In this document: positions 1 to 10,536 of the stretch, in pieces
Layout of the letters: each line of letters opens with the position of its first letter
Numbering within the stretch: the stretch's first letter is position 1
From: Drosophila pseudoobscura
Lineage: Eukaryota > Arthropoda > Insecta > Diptera > Drosophilidae
Length of the DNA: 64,000 bases
Direction of reading: 5' to 3'
NCBI RefSeq assembly: GCF_009870125.1
Contig: NC_046680.1
Coordinates: forward strand, 10,292,001-10,356,000
Made by a program: the position numbers and the translations under genes
Notes under the pieces: model-generated
The model's input: only the letters and a program-made list of their open reading frames with translations
Told to the model about the DNA's origin: nothing
The model's database searches: none

Positions 1-746
1 CATTGTAGAAAGATTAAGATTATAAAGTGAGTATAGTATTTAGAGTAAATATTAACACAGTTATTAGTCATGATTCGCAAACGAAAAAAGAAATGGAGCC
101 GAAGCTGTAGATACACTTACAGCTGGACAGCACATTCTGCGATCCGTGAGTGATCTATGACAGGTTACAGCCGACAGAGTAGTTTCCATAAAAACAGATA
201 AATGATTAAGAATTTGTATGGCAAGTCCCAAGCCCAAATGGGGGATACCTTCTGGAAGAGTATGGGAAGCAAGCAAACAAACATATTGTTTTTGCATATT
301 TTAAATTGCGTTTCGAGTGGCGCTCTCTGCCAGCGAAGCAGCCTCTCCACAACGCTCGACTCCCCACTCTCAGTTGGAATGTGGAGAGTGGAGAGCACTG
401 GCATTAGCACGTGTGTGTGTGTTTGTGTGTGTGGGGGATAGTGGTAGAAATAGAAAGAGCGAGAGAGCATACTCCCCGATAAGATTAAAAAACACACACA
501 CAAGAAAAACAGAAACAGCTGAATGCAGTTCCACTGTGCCAAAGGGGATATCGGACTCAAACGCGTCTGTGGGCCAGAGCCAGGCACATAGGATATAGGA
601 ATAGACATATGTATACATTTCTAAGAAAACATATGTGTCGCGTTATTGTGTGAGCGCCAGCAAATAGTCCGAGGAGAATCCAGTGCGAATCAGTTGGCAG
701 TCATCGTGCGACAGCTGTTGAGCAGCGACCCCCGACCAGCATAGAG
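1..746. other. Non-coding sequence upstream of, or inside an intron of, CARMIL
   Basis: No coding region is credible here. The stretch holds a GT microsatellite at about 411-434 and purine-rich DNA. It ends in what looks like a transcribed leader: an initiator-like TCAGTT lies at 690-695, about 55 bases before the ATG at 747. Full-length CARMIL has a long leucine-rich region that is not encoded in this window, so in the long isoform this stretch is probably intron, while in a short isoform its right end would be promoter and 5' UTR. Confidence 0.5.
690..695 (+). promoter_or_regulatory. CARMIL: Candidate initiator for a short CARMIL transcript
   Basis: TCAGTT matches the Drosophila initiator consensus. 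It lies about 55 bases before an ATG that opens a Cys-rich exon. No TATA box is obvious. This is motif evidence only; a cap-mapping experiment would decide it. Confidence 0.3.
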
Positions 747-3700
747 ATGGGTCTGATGCGCACTCTGTGCTGCTGCTTCGGTGGCTCGTCCTCGAAGGCC
801 CAGGGCAGCAGTCCAGTCTACAGAGTGTGTCCCGATGAAGAGGTGGAACCTTCGCCTGCCCTTTTGCCCGCAGATCCAGAGCCAGCTGGCCAAAAGTAGC
901 CCTGCTCTCCGGCTCCCCTTCGACTCCATTGACTAATTAGTGCTTGGTTCTTTACAGTGAGATTGAGCAGACGCTGGCCGCCGCCATCTCGGACCGGGCA
1001 ACGGATGAGGTGCTGGAGGCATTGACCCGCTATCGCCGGGGCATGGGCATCGCCGAGTCGCCGTCGGTGCTGCTGGATGAGCCCCAGACGCCGGACATTG
1101 TACGCAGTCGCTCCAGTCATGTAAGTAGTGTGCATCGATCTACCTATGCTCTATCGAGGAGGCAACCCCCTTATCAGGCCCGGTGCAAGGCTGGCTCATG
1201 TCACATGTGATGTCATGGCCCCTAAAGCTCCCAGAGAGAGGCACCCACTTTCGACAAAAGTGGAGCACCTCGCCAGCGACTGAGCCAGTTCGCCGCCGAC
1301 TCCGCTTATCAGCATTCGATTAAATATTGGGCCAGTTTTGGGGGGTTGCCGAATCGACAAACTATTTGGAGTGGACCACAACACAGACAGCAACAGACAG
1401 CGACGAGCAAACACTAACCGATCGCACATACCCTTCAACTCTGACTCTTGCAGGATGCGGACGGGCTGATCATACGCCCGGGCGGACGCGGCTCGATACT
1501 GCCCAAGCTGGGCCTGGAATCGCCCACTGTAAGTGTTGAAAATCTGTCGCTACCCAATTGGATGCAATAGACACCTCCAAAAAAAATAAACCAAAAACCA
1601 ATTAGACCATAGAAATACATCGAAGATTGCAAGCGAATAGTGTAGAGTGCTAAATGCTGAGAAGAAGTCACACCCTCATAGATACACACACATACACCCA
1701 TATAGCATATATACGTATTTACGTACATTCATGTGTAAAATGAACTCAAAACAAACCGTAGCTGGAACAAACACACGATCGCAAATGAAAGACATCGAAA
1801 TCGAAACAAATTAAAGTGCAATATGCACCAGCATACCTCCTACATACTCGTGCATACATACATCATTGAATCATCGAATCTCATTAATAAATTATGTACT
1901 CAAATGTGTATTCAAAATGCTCATGCTCATTATTTTTCTCATGTCTTCCTGCCCCCGACAAACACCCAACCAACCAACCATCAAATCAACCAAACCAAAC
2001 CAAATCAATGTACAAAAACCGCAACAACTCGTACTCGTAATCGTACTCGTACTCGTACTATATAAATATAAACTACTATATTTAAACCTTGTCTCCAACT
2101 CATTTACATAATTGCATTTCAAAATCAAACAAACACAAAAGAAATTGGAATATCTCAACCTTGTAAGTAGTATTTGTCATATCTCTCTTTCTCTGTTTCC
2201 CTCTGTCTCTATCTCTGTATAACTCTGTAGTTGGGTCGATGAATCAGCTGCCTCTGGGACTGCCAGCGAATCATGGGGCAGATGCTCCTTGATTCCCCGA
2301 CAGCTGAGAGTTGGCTGAGACAGATCGGACCCAACTCTTATCCTTAAATTTATGCCATTCCATTCCCCCGCTCTGCTGTAGTCTGCTCGTTTCTGTAGAA
2401 TATCTATATCTGTTTTTAACCGTAGTCGATCCCCCGAAATACAAACACATTTCATTATTTCACACACACCATAAACACACCCGTAGAAATCCCTCCCCGA
2501 CCCGCCCCTCCGAATATGAAGGATTTGCAAACACCTCCATCTAATGGAGCCCATCTAATGACATCCATCCACCCCGCAGGCCACTCCCCATCTGCCCACC
2601 AAGCGGCGCAGCGTTGCCCGAAAGGTTCGTCCCCAGTCGGTCGTGGAGAATCTCAGTCTGAGCCACATACCGGATCTGCTGGAGTCCCCCTCCTCGCATC
2701 GCTCCAACTCCCAGCTGTCGACCCGCGGTGCAGCTGCCGGTGCCGCCGCCTTGGCCGCTGCCAGCAACATGACGGACAGCATCGCGGCCATGGACGATGG
2801 CGGCGTCGACGAGTGCTGCGACTCCATCACCGAGCTGCCCAGCGCCTCGTTCCAGCTGCAGCACCTGGTCAAGGGACGACCGAAGCGGGCCAAGACGCGG
2901 GCCCCGACCCGGCCGTTGGTCAGCGCGGAGTGTGCCGGTGGCGGCAGGGAGATTGGCGAGGGACTGGAGCACTTCTTTCGTCCGGGATCGGTGACACCCA
3001 CCACACTGACGCCCCTCGTCTCGCCCACGTCGGAGGAGTGCAGCTCGCTGTCGTTTGTCGACAGCCCCACCATGAGCCGCGATGGCAACGGACACATGAC
3101 CTCCGAGGAGACCACGCCCATCCTGGAGGAGCGCCGACCAATCAAATTAGAGCGCCAATCGCCCCTCCTCAAGAGTAAGTGAATCCTGGATAATCTACAG
3201 AACCATATCTGATGATGCCTTTCCCGCAGGTGCCTCCTGGGCCACCCGGTCGCGCTCCACGGACAACCTCGAGAAGTATTCGCCGCTGGTGGGACGCAAA
3301 TCGCCGCTGGTCAAGATGCGCACCGAGGGTGGGCCGGGCTCGGGTGCTGCCATGGAAGAGGGAGCCACATCCGGATTGCTCAAAGCGGGCAACCGCGATG
3401 ACAAGATGCGCTCGCCGAGCAGCGATTCGATCAAGAGCCACGCCACCAGCGGCGAGGGAAGCGTGATAGTGAAAACGGGCAACGGAATCCTGCGCACGCC
3501 CATTGTGCTGCAGAAGCCGCGTCCCTGGTCTGTGGTGGGCAGCGAGCCCAAGTCCAGCGATCTGGTCACTGGAAACGGTACCGCCGAGTCCAACAAGACG
3601 ACGCCGGACAAACTGCAGGAAGGTATGAAATGGGAGGGGGGTCTGAATCCTATCAGCAATCACTAATCACTCTTTTCTGTTCAGATGTTGAGGTGCTGAC

Positions 3701-4869
3701 CTTTGGCCAGAGCACCGGCGGCTCGATAGTGGGTATCACACCGGGCATAGCCATAGCAGGGGGCGGCAGTGGCGGGGGCAGCATTGTGGGCATTACACCA
3801 GGTGAGCGCCGGACACTGTTCCCATAACGAAAACGAAACGAACTAATCAATCTTCTCTTGCAGGAGCTGCTCTTGAGAAGAAGTCTGTGCGCGAGCTGGC
3901 GGCAGGCCTTAGTCGATTGGGTAAGTGGAGTGTCCCAGTCAGTGCATGAGAAGATGTATGCGATGCCTGCCCAGCACTTTGTAGATCTCTCTCCATTCGT
4001 AGATGTAGATTTTTGCAAGCTTAAACTATTTTTATTTTGTATCTTATTTATTTTCATATTTTGATTGATTTGTTGTACTCGTTAAATGTAAAGAACTCCC
4101 CATGAAACCGCCCGTTATGCCCAGAACCCTCCTGAACACAGCAGGTGGGCGCACGAGCAATGCATCTTCCACCTCCTCGAACTCATCATTGTCGTCCTCC
4201 ACCAGTGGCGGTGGGACCACAACTACTACAACAACGACTACAGTATTAAATACCCAGAACCAGGCGCGCTCAAGGATTGTGAGCACCACGAGCAGCAACA
4301 GCGAGAGCCAGGAGACGCTGAGCAAGATCACCATCACAGAGCACGGCGGCAGCAGTCAGTCCATCAGCCACTCGAGCACCACCGAGAAGAAGCACGCCAT
4401 GGCCTGCGCCAGCCTCATCAGCAATGAGATCCTGAGCATGCGCAACGGTCAGCTGAGCGGCAAGTCGGGCAGCTGTGCGGAGAGCGGCGGCATCAAGCGC
4501 ATCGCTGGCAAGGAGATCTCAACGCTATTCGAGGTTTGAACCCGGAACCACAGCTGCTTCAATCATGAATCGCCGTTCGAAATTTTTGGTGGCCTCGTTG
4601 TTTCGGTTGCTCATCCTGTGCGTCTAACATTTGTTGTCTAGTGTGTAGTCCCTAGGTTGCATGTCACTAGCACTCATCCTGCATCTGTATGTTGCCTGTT
4701 GTCATAGTAATTGTTAAGCTGAGAAATACGAAAATAACGTAAACACACGTTTAACCTCTGCCCATCCGAACAGGAGACATTAGCTGAAGACCTGCAGCGC
4801 ACCACCTCGACACGACGCATGTTTAGAGAGACTACGCCCTACACAAAGGAGGATGTCGTTGATTTATAA
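747..4869 (+). CDS. CARMIL: CARMIL, C-terminal capping-protein-binding region (multi-exon, 5' end partly outside window)
   Basis: CARMIL scaffolds bind actin capping protein and weaken its hold on filament barbed ends, promoting actin assembly at membranes. Exons inferred from frame and splice sites: 747-about 836 (uncertain first exon), 958-1120, 1454-1528, 2580-3174, 3230-3622, 3685-3801, 3864-3920, 4094-4533 and 4774-4869. From the second exon this encodes about 644 aa with consistent phase at every junction. The decisive signature is the CPI motif encoded near 2856-2906: L-Q-H, then R-P-K, six residues, then P, matching the family pattern LxH...RPKx6P. The rest is low-complexity, Ser/Thr/Gly-rich and probably disordered, ending TKEDVVDL. 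The leucine-rich repeats and PH-like domain of the family must lie upstream. The splice from the 747 exon to 958 is not resolved: the obvious donor (GAG|GTGG, phase 0) does not fit the strongest acceptor (phase 2), although an acceptor four bases further in (TGAG|ATTGAG) would. Retention of the last intron would end the protein at 4539. Confidence 0.85.
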
Positions 4870-6810
4870 GTTTTCTAGTTATATGCTCAACATTCCTTTA
4901 GATCGTCCCTGGCCCACCCTAACTCCGACCCCGCCCCATCCCATCCGAGAGCCGGCCACAGTTTTGTGTGATCGATCGATCCAAAGGGATGAATAGATGA
5001 TGATATGATGATATGTTTAAGACGAGAAGATATGTAGAGACGGTAACGGAAACGAGGTTGCAACTTATTCGTACTGAACCATTAATTTATGTGCAATGGC
5101 GCGTGTGTATTGTTTTCCTTTGGCAATTTTGTGGAATGAACGTGATTTATTTATTGATATACATACCTACTATATAACCTACATTTTATCCAAATTAACC
5201 TTTGCATATTTATAAAGATGTTTTTGTGTACTATATTTTATATTTTATGTATTTTAAATGATTTAAGTGCCAATTATATACAGAACTAAAAGAAATCTAT
5301 TTTTAGCGCGTGCTATTAAACAATTTCAATGAAACTAACGAAGGAGCGCAATGAATATGATATGATATGTATCTATGAATGAGAGATATGGAGAGAATAG
5401 ACGATGTATACACTTTATGTAGATCGATTGCGTGCATACGAACTATTTTAATGGCCTACACCTAAACAAATCGAAATGAAATACAATATTTTTTATAACT
5501 GCTTCCAAATACACGTATTTATCGTTTATTATTTCAATAGTTTTCATTTTCCTTTCAACTATACACGTACATATGTATATGTAGGTACATACATGTGTGT
5601 GGTATTAAAACGACAATCCGTTTCAAATATTCAAGCGCCGTTTGCGACAAAGAACGTATGCATTTATTTACTGAGAAGCTCTGCTCTGATTTTTTATACA
5701 AAGTTAACAATTTACGCTAAGAAATTACTATATGTGAACGATAACGAATTACCCAATGCATTTAAAAGTACAGTAAACATACTACTATATACTCGAGATG
5801 AAGATCAAGTAGTTTGCACGAACGACACAGGAAGTTTTATCCAAGAGAGTTTGACCCAGTCCACCTCCACCGAACACACGCACTTCGAGTTTAAAGTGTT
5901 GCCCGATATCTCCCATAGTTGGCTCAATTGTTTGCCATTCAACTTAGACACAAAAGAAACGAAAATACGAAATACTTTACGTGTTCATTATGGTTAAGCA
6001 ATTAAAACTTCATTGTAATCTATTGAAATTCAAATTAAATGGAAAACAACAATTTAGCCCTGAGTTTCCCTTTCAAACTTCGATACAAAACCGCCACTAC
6101 TTGCGCTATCGATACCGATTTCTTTCTATTATATAAAAAAGTTTTGGGTCGTCGTCGATATTTTAAATTGTGGGTTAAGTTTTTTCATTCCACACTTTAC
6201 GTTTTTTACCGTTGGGAACATTCAATTTTCCTAGAACATTTTGCACACCGATTTTGCACACTCTAGGGAAAGGATATTATAGAATTGCGAAAATGTTTGT
6301 CATCCGAGGCTCTAATGAATACAGAAATAGTCAGTCTCTGTTATTAGTGGCCTTCTTACAGAGACCAAGATTAGGTATCGGGAGCGATATTCAAATTAGC
6401 TTGGAAAAATAATTTTACCGAGAAATAGGGTATAAATACTCATAGCGGATTCCTTTGACTAGCAACAATTACGTAACATTCCAGACACACTTACGTTTTT
6501 GTGCTTTCACTTTTTTTTTAACCTTATTTAAGAAAAATGTAACAAACATAGTACTTAGAGTAGGAAATCTTGCGGAAAATTTATTCATCAATGACATAAA
6601 ACTATTTGAAAGGAGTTGAAGGTCCTAATCAGCCAGCATTATTCAACAGAATAACAAAATTGAGCAAAAGGAACGATTTTCCCCTTACGTTTATTTGTTT
6701 CACCTTTTTCAGTAAAACCTTTATTTAGACTAAATCCAATAAATGCAAGTATTTAGAATAAGACAGTTAAGTAGAATTTTTGATTCATTAATCTGGTAAA
6801 ATAATCTGGC
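4870..6810. other. CARMIL 3' UTR and AT-rich intergenic DNA
   Basis: After the CARMIL stop the sequence becomes AT-rich. An ATTAAA-type poly(A) signal lies near 5316. Open frames around 5476-5997 and 6039-6412 have AT-driven codon use, no domain, no splice context and no recognisable homology, so I read them as chance. I see no RNA gene. Confidence 0.6.
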
Positions 6811-6814
6811 TTAT

Positions 6815-7095
6815 AATATTCCACGGAACATCAAAATTAAACAATATGGTTTCCAGCCCTCGACGGAGAACGATTAACCCATTGTAAACCACGGGGGTAT
6901 TTTAAAATTCCACCGAAAAAAAAAATTACTTATATTAGCGCAGTTCAGGGGAAAGATATCGTGGTGTTTTTTGAAGTTCCGAGAAAAGATGGCATGGATC
7001 TACAAGATCTACAATCGTTAATATTTTCCGCCATTTACCTCAAGTAGTTGAACTATTTAAATGTAGGGGGCTTAAGTCGGCTAAGTTTGTTTTTT
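6815..7095 (-). repeat. Degenerate copy of a dispersed AT-rich repeat, reverse orientation
   Basis: Read on the minus strand, this stretch matches 36,160-36,330 by eye: both share the run of words GGGTTAATC...CCGTC...GGAAACCATATT...ATTTTGATNTTCCGTGG...AATATTA. The hallmark word TTCCGTGGAATATTA recurs near 9165, 27,065 and 36,320. No open frame or known transposon protein is visible. The family is unclassified by me. Confidence 0.65.
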
Positions 7096-7107
7096 CATCA
7101 GTAAACC

Positions 7108-7120
7108 GGCGGTCACATTG
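7108..7120 (+). promoter_or_regulatory. U2A: Motif-1-like (M1BP) element in the U2A promoter
   Basis: CGGCGGTCACATTG closely resembles Drosophila core-promoter motif 1 (YGGTCACACTR), typical of TATA-less housekeeping genes. It lies about 100 bases before the U2A start codon, as expected for a constitutive spliceosome gene. One core position differs from the consensus. Confidence 0.5.
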
Positions 7121-7221
7121 CACGCGTCGGAATCGCTTCGTTTTTACTGTATTTTCTGTGAAAAATATTATCCATTCAATAGCGTTTTTTGATTAAACTA
7201 TTATAAATAAGCACAGACACT

Positions 7222-8016
7222 ATGGTGAAGCTTACGCCGGAGTTGATAAACCAGTCCATGCAATACATAAATCCGTGCAGGGAGCGGGAGCTCGATTTGC
7301 GCGGCTACAAAATTCCACAGATCGAAAATCTTGGTGCTACTCTGGACCAGTTCGACACCATTGACTTGTCGGACAACGATTTAAGGAAGCTGGACAATCT
7401 GCCGCACCTACCGCGTCTCAAGTGCCTGCTGCTGAACAACAATCGCATTTTGCGCATCAGCGAGGGCCTGGAGGCCGTTATTCCCAATCTGAGCTCCATC
7501 ATTCTGACGGGCAATAACTTGCAGGAGCTCAGCGACTTGGAGCCACTCGGTTCGTTCACCAAGCTGGAAACCATATGCCTGCTAATCAACCCGGTCTCCA
7601 CAAAGACCAACTATCGCGAGTATATGGCCTACAAGTTTCCGCATCTGCGCCTGCTTGATTTCCGGAAGATAAAGCAGAAAGACAGGCAAGCGGCTCAGGA
7701 GTTCTTCCGCACAAAGCAGGGCAAGGACATGCTCAGGGAGGTTTCCAAAAAGTCAAAGCTGAGCGCTGCCGCAGCACTGGCAGCCGAAGCGAGTAGCGGC
7801 AAAGGGCGGGGATCTGATGGTGGTCGATTTGCCAATCCGGAGGATATGCAGCGCATACGCGAGGCCATCAAGCGGGCCAGTTCTCTGGCAGAGGTGGAAC
7901 GGCTTTCGCAAATACTACAAAGCGGGCAGCTGCCGGAAAAATTCCAGCACGAAAAGGACCTGGGGCAAAACGGATCATCGCACAATGGGTCGGAGCCGGT
8001 GGCCATGGATTACTAG
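7222..8016 (+). CDS. U2A: U2 small nuclear ribonucleoprotein A'
   Basis: U2A' binds stem-loop IV of U2 snRNA together with the U2B'' partner (Snf in flies) in the spliceosome. This is an intronless 264-aa frame, close to the usual family length of about 255-265 aa. The N-terminus carries the family signature (MVKLTPELI, then RELDLRGYKIP). Leucine-rich repeats occupy about residues 20-140 (IDLSDNDLRKL, LLLNNNRI, IILTGNNL), capped by the LRRcap segment NYREYMAYKFPHLRLLD. The C-terminal 100 residues are basic, Ala/Ser-rich and helical. An AATAAA signal lies about 50 bases after the stop. The neighbouring RAB5IF-type gene converges on it, tail to tail. Confidence 0.97.
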   Translation: MVKLTPELINQSMQYINPCRERELDLRGYKIPQIENLGATLDQFDTIDLSDNDLRKLDNLPHLPRLKCLLLNNNRILRISEGLEAVIPNLSSIILTGNNLQELSDLEPLGSFTKLETICLLINPVSTKTNYREYMAYKFPHLRLLDFRKIKQKDRQAAQEFFRTKQGKDMLREVSKKSKLSAAAALAAEASSGKGRGSDGGRFANPEDMQRIREAIKRASSLAEVERLSQILQSGQLPEKFQHEKDLGQNGSSHNGSEPVAMDY

Positions 8017-8409
8017 GATTTCCCATAGCTGTCAGCTACATTTTAACTGTAGAACAATATATTGTAATAAAAAATCGTGAAAAATTGTGTCACCATTTTC
8101 TGCACTCTAGATATACATACATACACAAATATATATATTGTTTCTGATTCTCAAGTAGTGCCGATGACCGGGATGGATCTTTCACAGAAAAATCTCCGTC
8201 TGGCGATGATACAGAACAGCTGACCACCATTCAAATGCACACATGATAGTAATTCACTAAAGTTTAACAATCTACACGGATTTTAAAAAAGGACAAAACG
8301 GTTTAGCTTATTTTGGCTTCACAAGTGGATCTGCGGGTATAGTTGTATTGATATTGGACTCTGGAATTGGTTACTGCTCTAGTGCGGCGACGAGTGGCTG
8401 GGAAATGCA

Positions 8410-8966
8410 TTATGAGGACTTTGCTGCCATTATCGAGTCGTAGTGCAGTCCCGTGTAGAAAATGATCCACGTCACCAAGAATCCGGCAAACGATGTCATG
8501 AATCCCTCCTTCACCAATTCCCATACACCGCCGTACGCTTCCTCGTCTACGTTCTGAAAGTTGATGGCGTACAGGTAGACAATGCCACAGCTGATGCCGG
8601 CGAAACTGTGGACAAGTTTATGCATTCGATGTGAATATGAATAGTCTATTTATAGTCCGGCCCACTTACAGCACAAGACCCAGGAAGCCTTTGAGCGGCA
8701 CAATGCCCCAGATGACTCCAAGGATAATGCCGAACACCTGTCGCGACCAATAGATGACATCTAGGAATTCCTCCTGCAAAAGTCGAAGAATGAACCCTGG
8801 CCCTGGCCTGCACGCGGTCTTTGGTACACGGGTCGGTGCTCCGGACGTTTCTTACCTTGTCCTCCCATTCGGATTTTGTGATGGCGCGCGCGCATATTTC
8901 TTTCAGTGTGGATGATTTAGCGCCACTGTTTCCATGCCGCTCAATAGTATTCGTTTTGGTTGACAT
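8410..8966 (-). CDS. Rab5-interacting protein family (RAB5IF/RCAF1-like) membrane protein
   Basis: Three exons (8966-8856, 8773-8670, 8605-8410) join in phase into a 136-aa protein, matching the small size of the RAB5IF/C20orf24 family. In order: a soluble basic N-terminus (residues 1-37), the conserved EEFLDVIYWSRQV segment, then hydrophobic helices (GIILGVIWGIVPLKGFLGLVL, FAGISCGIVYLYAI and a C-terminal FAGFLVTWIIFYTGLHYD). The fold is related to EMC6-like helical hairpins. Human RAB5IF is reported as a respirasome assembly factor and as a component of an ER multipass-insertion complex; which role applies in flies is not visible here. Splice sites are canonical (GTAAG donors). It is divergent from mRpL52. 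Confidence 0.88.
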
Positions 8967-9029
8967 TATGAATTTCAGTTATGATGACCCACTTAAATTA
9001 TTGTTAATTAATTTTTTTTAACACTATCA

Positions 9030-9040
9030 AGTGTGACCGC
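9030..9040 (-). promoter_or_regulatory. Motif 1 (M1BP) core promoter element of the RAB5IF-like gene
   Basis: On the minus strand the sequence CGGTCACACTT fits YGGTCACACTR, ending in TT where the full consensus is followed by a purine. It lies about 65 bases upstream of the start codon on the same strand. This is the housekeeping-type promoter expected for this gene. Confidence 0.65.
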
Positions 9041-9050
9041 GGATTTATCG

Positions 9051-9126
9051 CTGAAATATACGGTCCGACCCTCAGCAATATACCGAAACATACCGTCTCA
9101 TTTTAAAAATATACCGTAAATATTCC
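9051..9126. promoter_or_regulatory. TATACC-repeat promoter module (RAB5IF-like side)
   Basis: The words ATATAC, CCTCAGC, ATATACCGAAACATACCG, TCTCATTTTAAAAATATACC and GTAAATATTC follow one another just outside the motif 1 site. Nearly the same series occurs upstream of hpo (26,972-27,028), and a shorter version upstream of mRpL52 (10,401-10,440). The function is unknown; its position upstream of start codons argues for a promoter role or for repeat insertion bias. Confidence 0.5.
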
Positions 9127-10380
9127 AGTTCTATTTTACATATTCCTAGATTTTGATATTCCGTGGAATATTACTAGCTATATAGAACATTTAGCCATGC
9201 TCACATAATTTTAACCCATTGATGAATAAGTTTTCTACAAGATTGGATAGTTTCTAATCCTTCCTTTTATTGGATTTTACGTAAAAAAAGGTTTAAACGA
9301 AAAGGTTCAAGAAAAAAAGAGTCGCAATGTTGCTGGTATTTGATGACACGATGCGTGTATATGCCTTTGTATACCCTATTTCGTTAATTTTATATGAAGA
9401 TCAAACGTAATTTATTAAGACCTTTTCAAATTGATATTCTTTTGACATATTCAAGTACATTATTAGTATCTGGTATATATTTATGTCGATCCTGATACCT
9501 ACTGAGCCTTGGAAGACAAACATTTTCTCAATTCTATAACATCCATTTCCAGGGTATGTGTGCATGGAATGGGACTCATTGTTGTGAACCGGTTATGACG
9601 ACTAATTCCTGGTTATTATTTCTACCGTCGAATATTCTCAGCTATATAGATCTCTCTGTTTTGCCCAGATAATTTTATATGATTGCTGAATCAATTTTGA
9701 TCAGGATTAACTACTTTCAAGTACTTGCATGTTTTTTGTTTTGACAAAAACACGATTTTAACAAAAATGTTCAATAGTTGCAGGTTGTGACGTCAATGTT
9801 GCTGGTTTTTGCGGACCAATTTATTGTCAACCAGGGTATGGGCGTTTGTATACCCTATTTCGTGAATATTATTTAAAGATACTGTTTTCTAACCTGCTTT
9901 CAAACGTAATTAGTAACGACCTTGTCTTAGATTGCATTTTTTTGGTCTATTCATGCATTTGATAAGGTGTTTGTAAATAAATCCTGAACCCAGTACCAGT
10001 TCTTGGTCTCTGTAAGAAGACCACTTATTGCAAAATATCGTTTAAAATAGATACTGACTAGTTTCTGCATTAATTAGAGCTTGGAATACTCACATTTCCG
10101 CAATTCTATATCATCCATTTCCCCCAGGGTATGTGTGCATGGGATTAGCAACATGTTTGTGTATGGAATGAGTCCCATTTGTTGTGAATCGGGCCATTAC
10201 CGATTAAAAAAAAACAACCAATTCCTCATTTTTTTCTTCCGTTGAATTATACTATCTATATAGAAAATTAAGCCATGCCCACTCAATTTTATACGATTAG
10301 TGAATCTATTTTCTAATCGACTGGTTTATTTTAAACCCTTGCTTTTATTGGATTTTTATATAATGTTGAAAATGAAATTT
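9127..10380 (+). repeat. About 2.3 tandem or nested degenerate copies of the dispersed AT-rich repeat
   Basis: A unit of roughly 550-600 bp is seen twice and partly a third time. Repeated landmarks are TATAGA...AGCC(A)TGC(C)CAC...ATAATTTTA (9180, 9645, 10,258), CTTTTATTGGATTTT (9262, 10,343), TGTATACCCTATTTCGT (9367 and 9856), and the GGTATGTGTGCATGG...TGTTGTGAA block (9553 and 10,137). No coding frame, terminal inverted repeat or target duplication is clear. The block separates two divergent housekeeping promoters. I cannot assign it to a named family. Confidence 0.7.
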
Positions 10381-10400
10381 AATGGATTTATGAAATTGAC

Positions 10401-10440
10401 AAAATATACCACAATATACCGATATACCGTAAATATACCA
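10401..10440. promoter_or_regulatory. mRpL52: TATACC-repeat promoter module (mRpL52 side)
   Basis: Four ATATACC-type words in 40 bases (ATATACC, ATATACC, ATATACCG, AAATATACCA), followed by TCGCGTGATTTATCG. It lies about 100 bases upstream of the mRpL52 start codon. Confidence 0.45.
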
Positions 10441-10536
10441 TCTGTCGCGTGATTTATCGAAGCACTGCCATCTCAATTGTTTTGTTTGGTTATGTTACGT
10501 ATTTTCGGGTTTTGCCGCTGCTCCACAAATAACAGA

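Noticed and set aside
411-434. GT microsatellite as a regulatory element
   Set aside because: Similar GT/CA runs occur throughout the window (43,561, 46,679, 60,310) without positional pattern.
5476-6412. Open frames of 66-173 aa after CARMIL
   Set aside because: AT-rich codon use, no homology, and located in the 3' UTR or intergenic DNA next to decayed repeats.
9127-10380. Repeat block as a transposon with coding capacity or an LTR element
   Set aside because: No protein-coding remnant, paired terminal repeats or target duplication could be seen.
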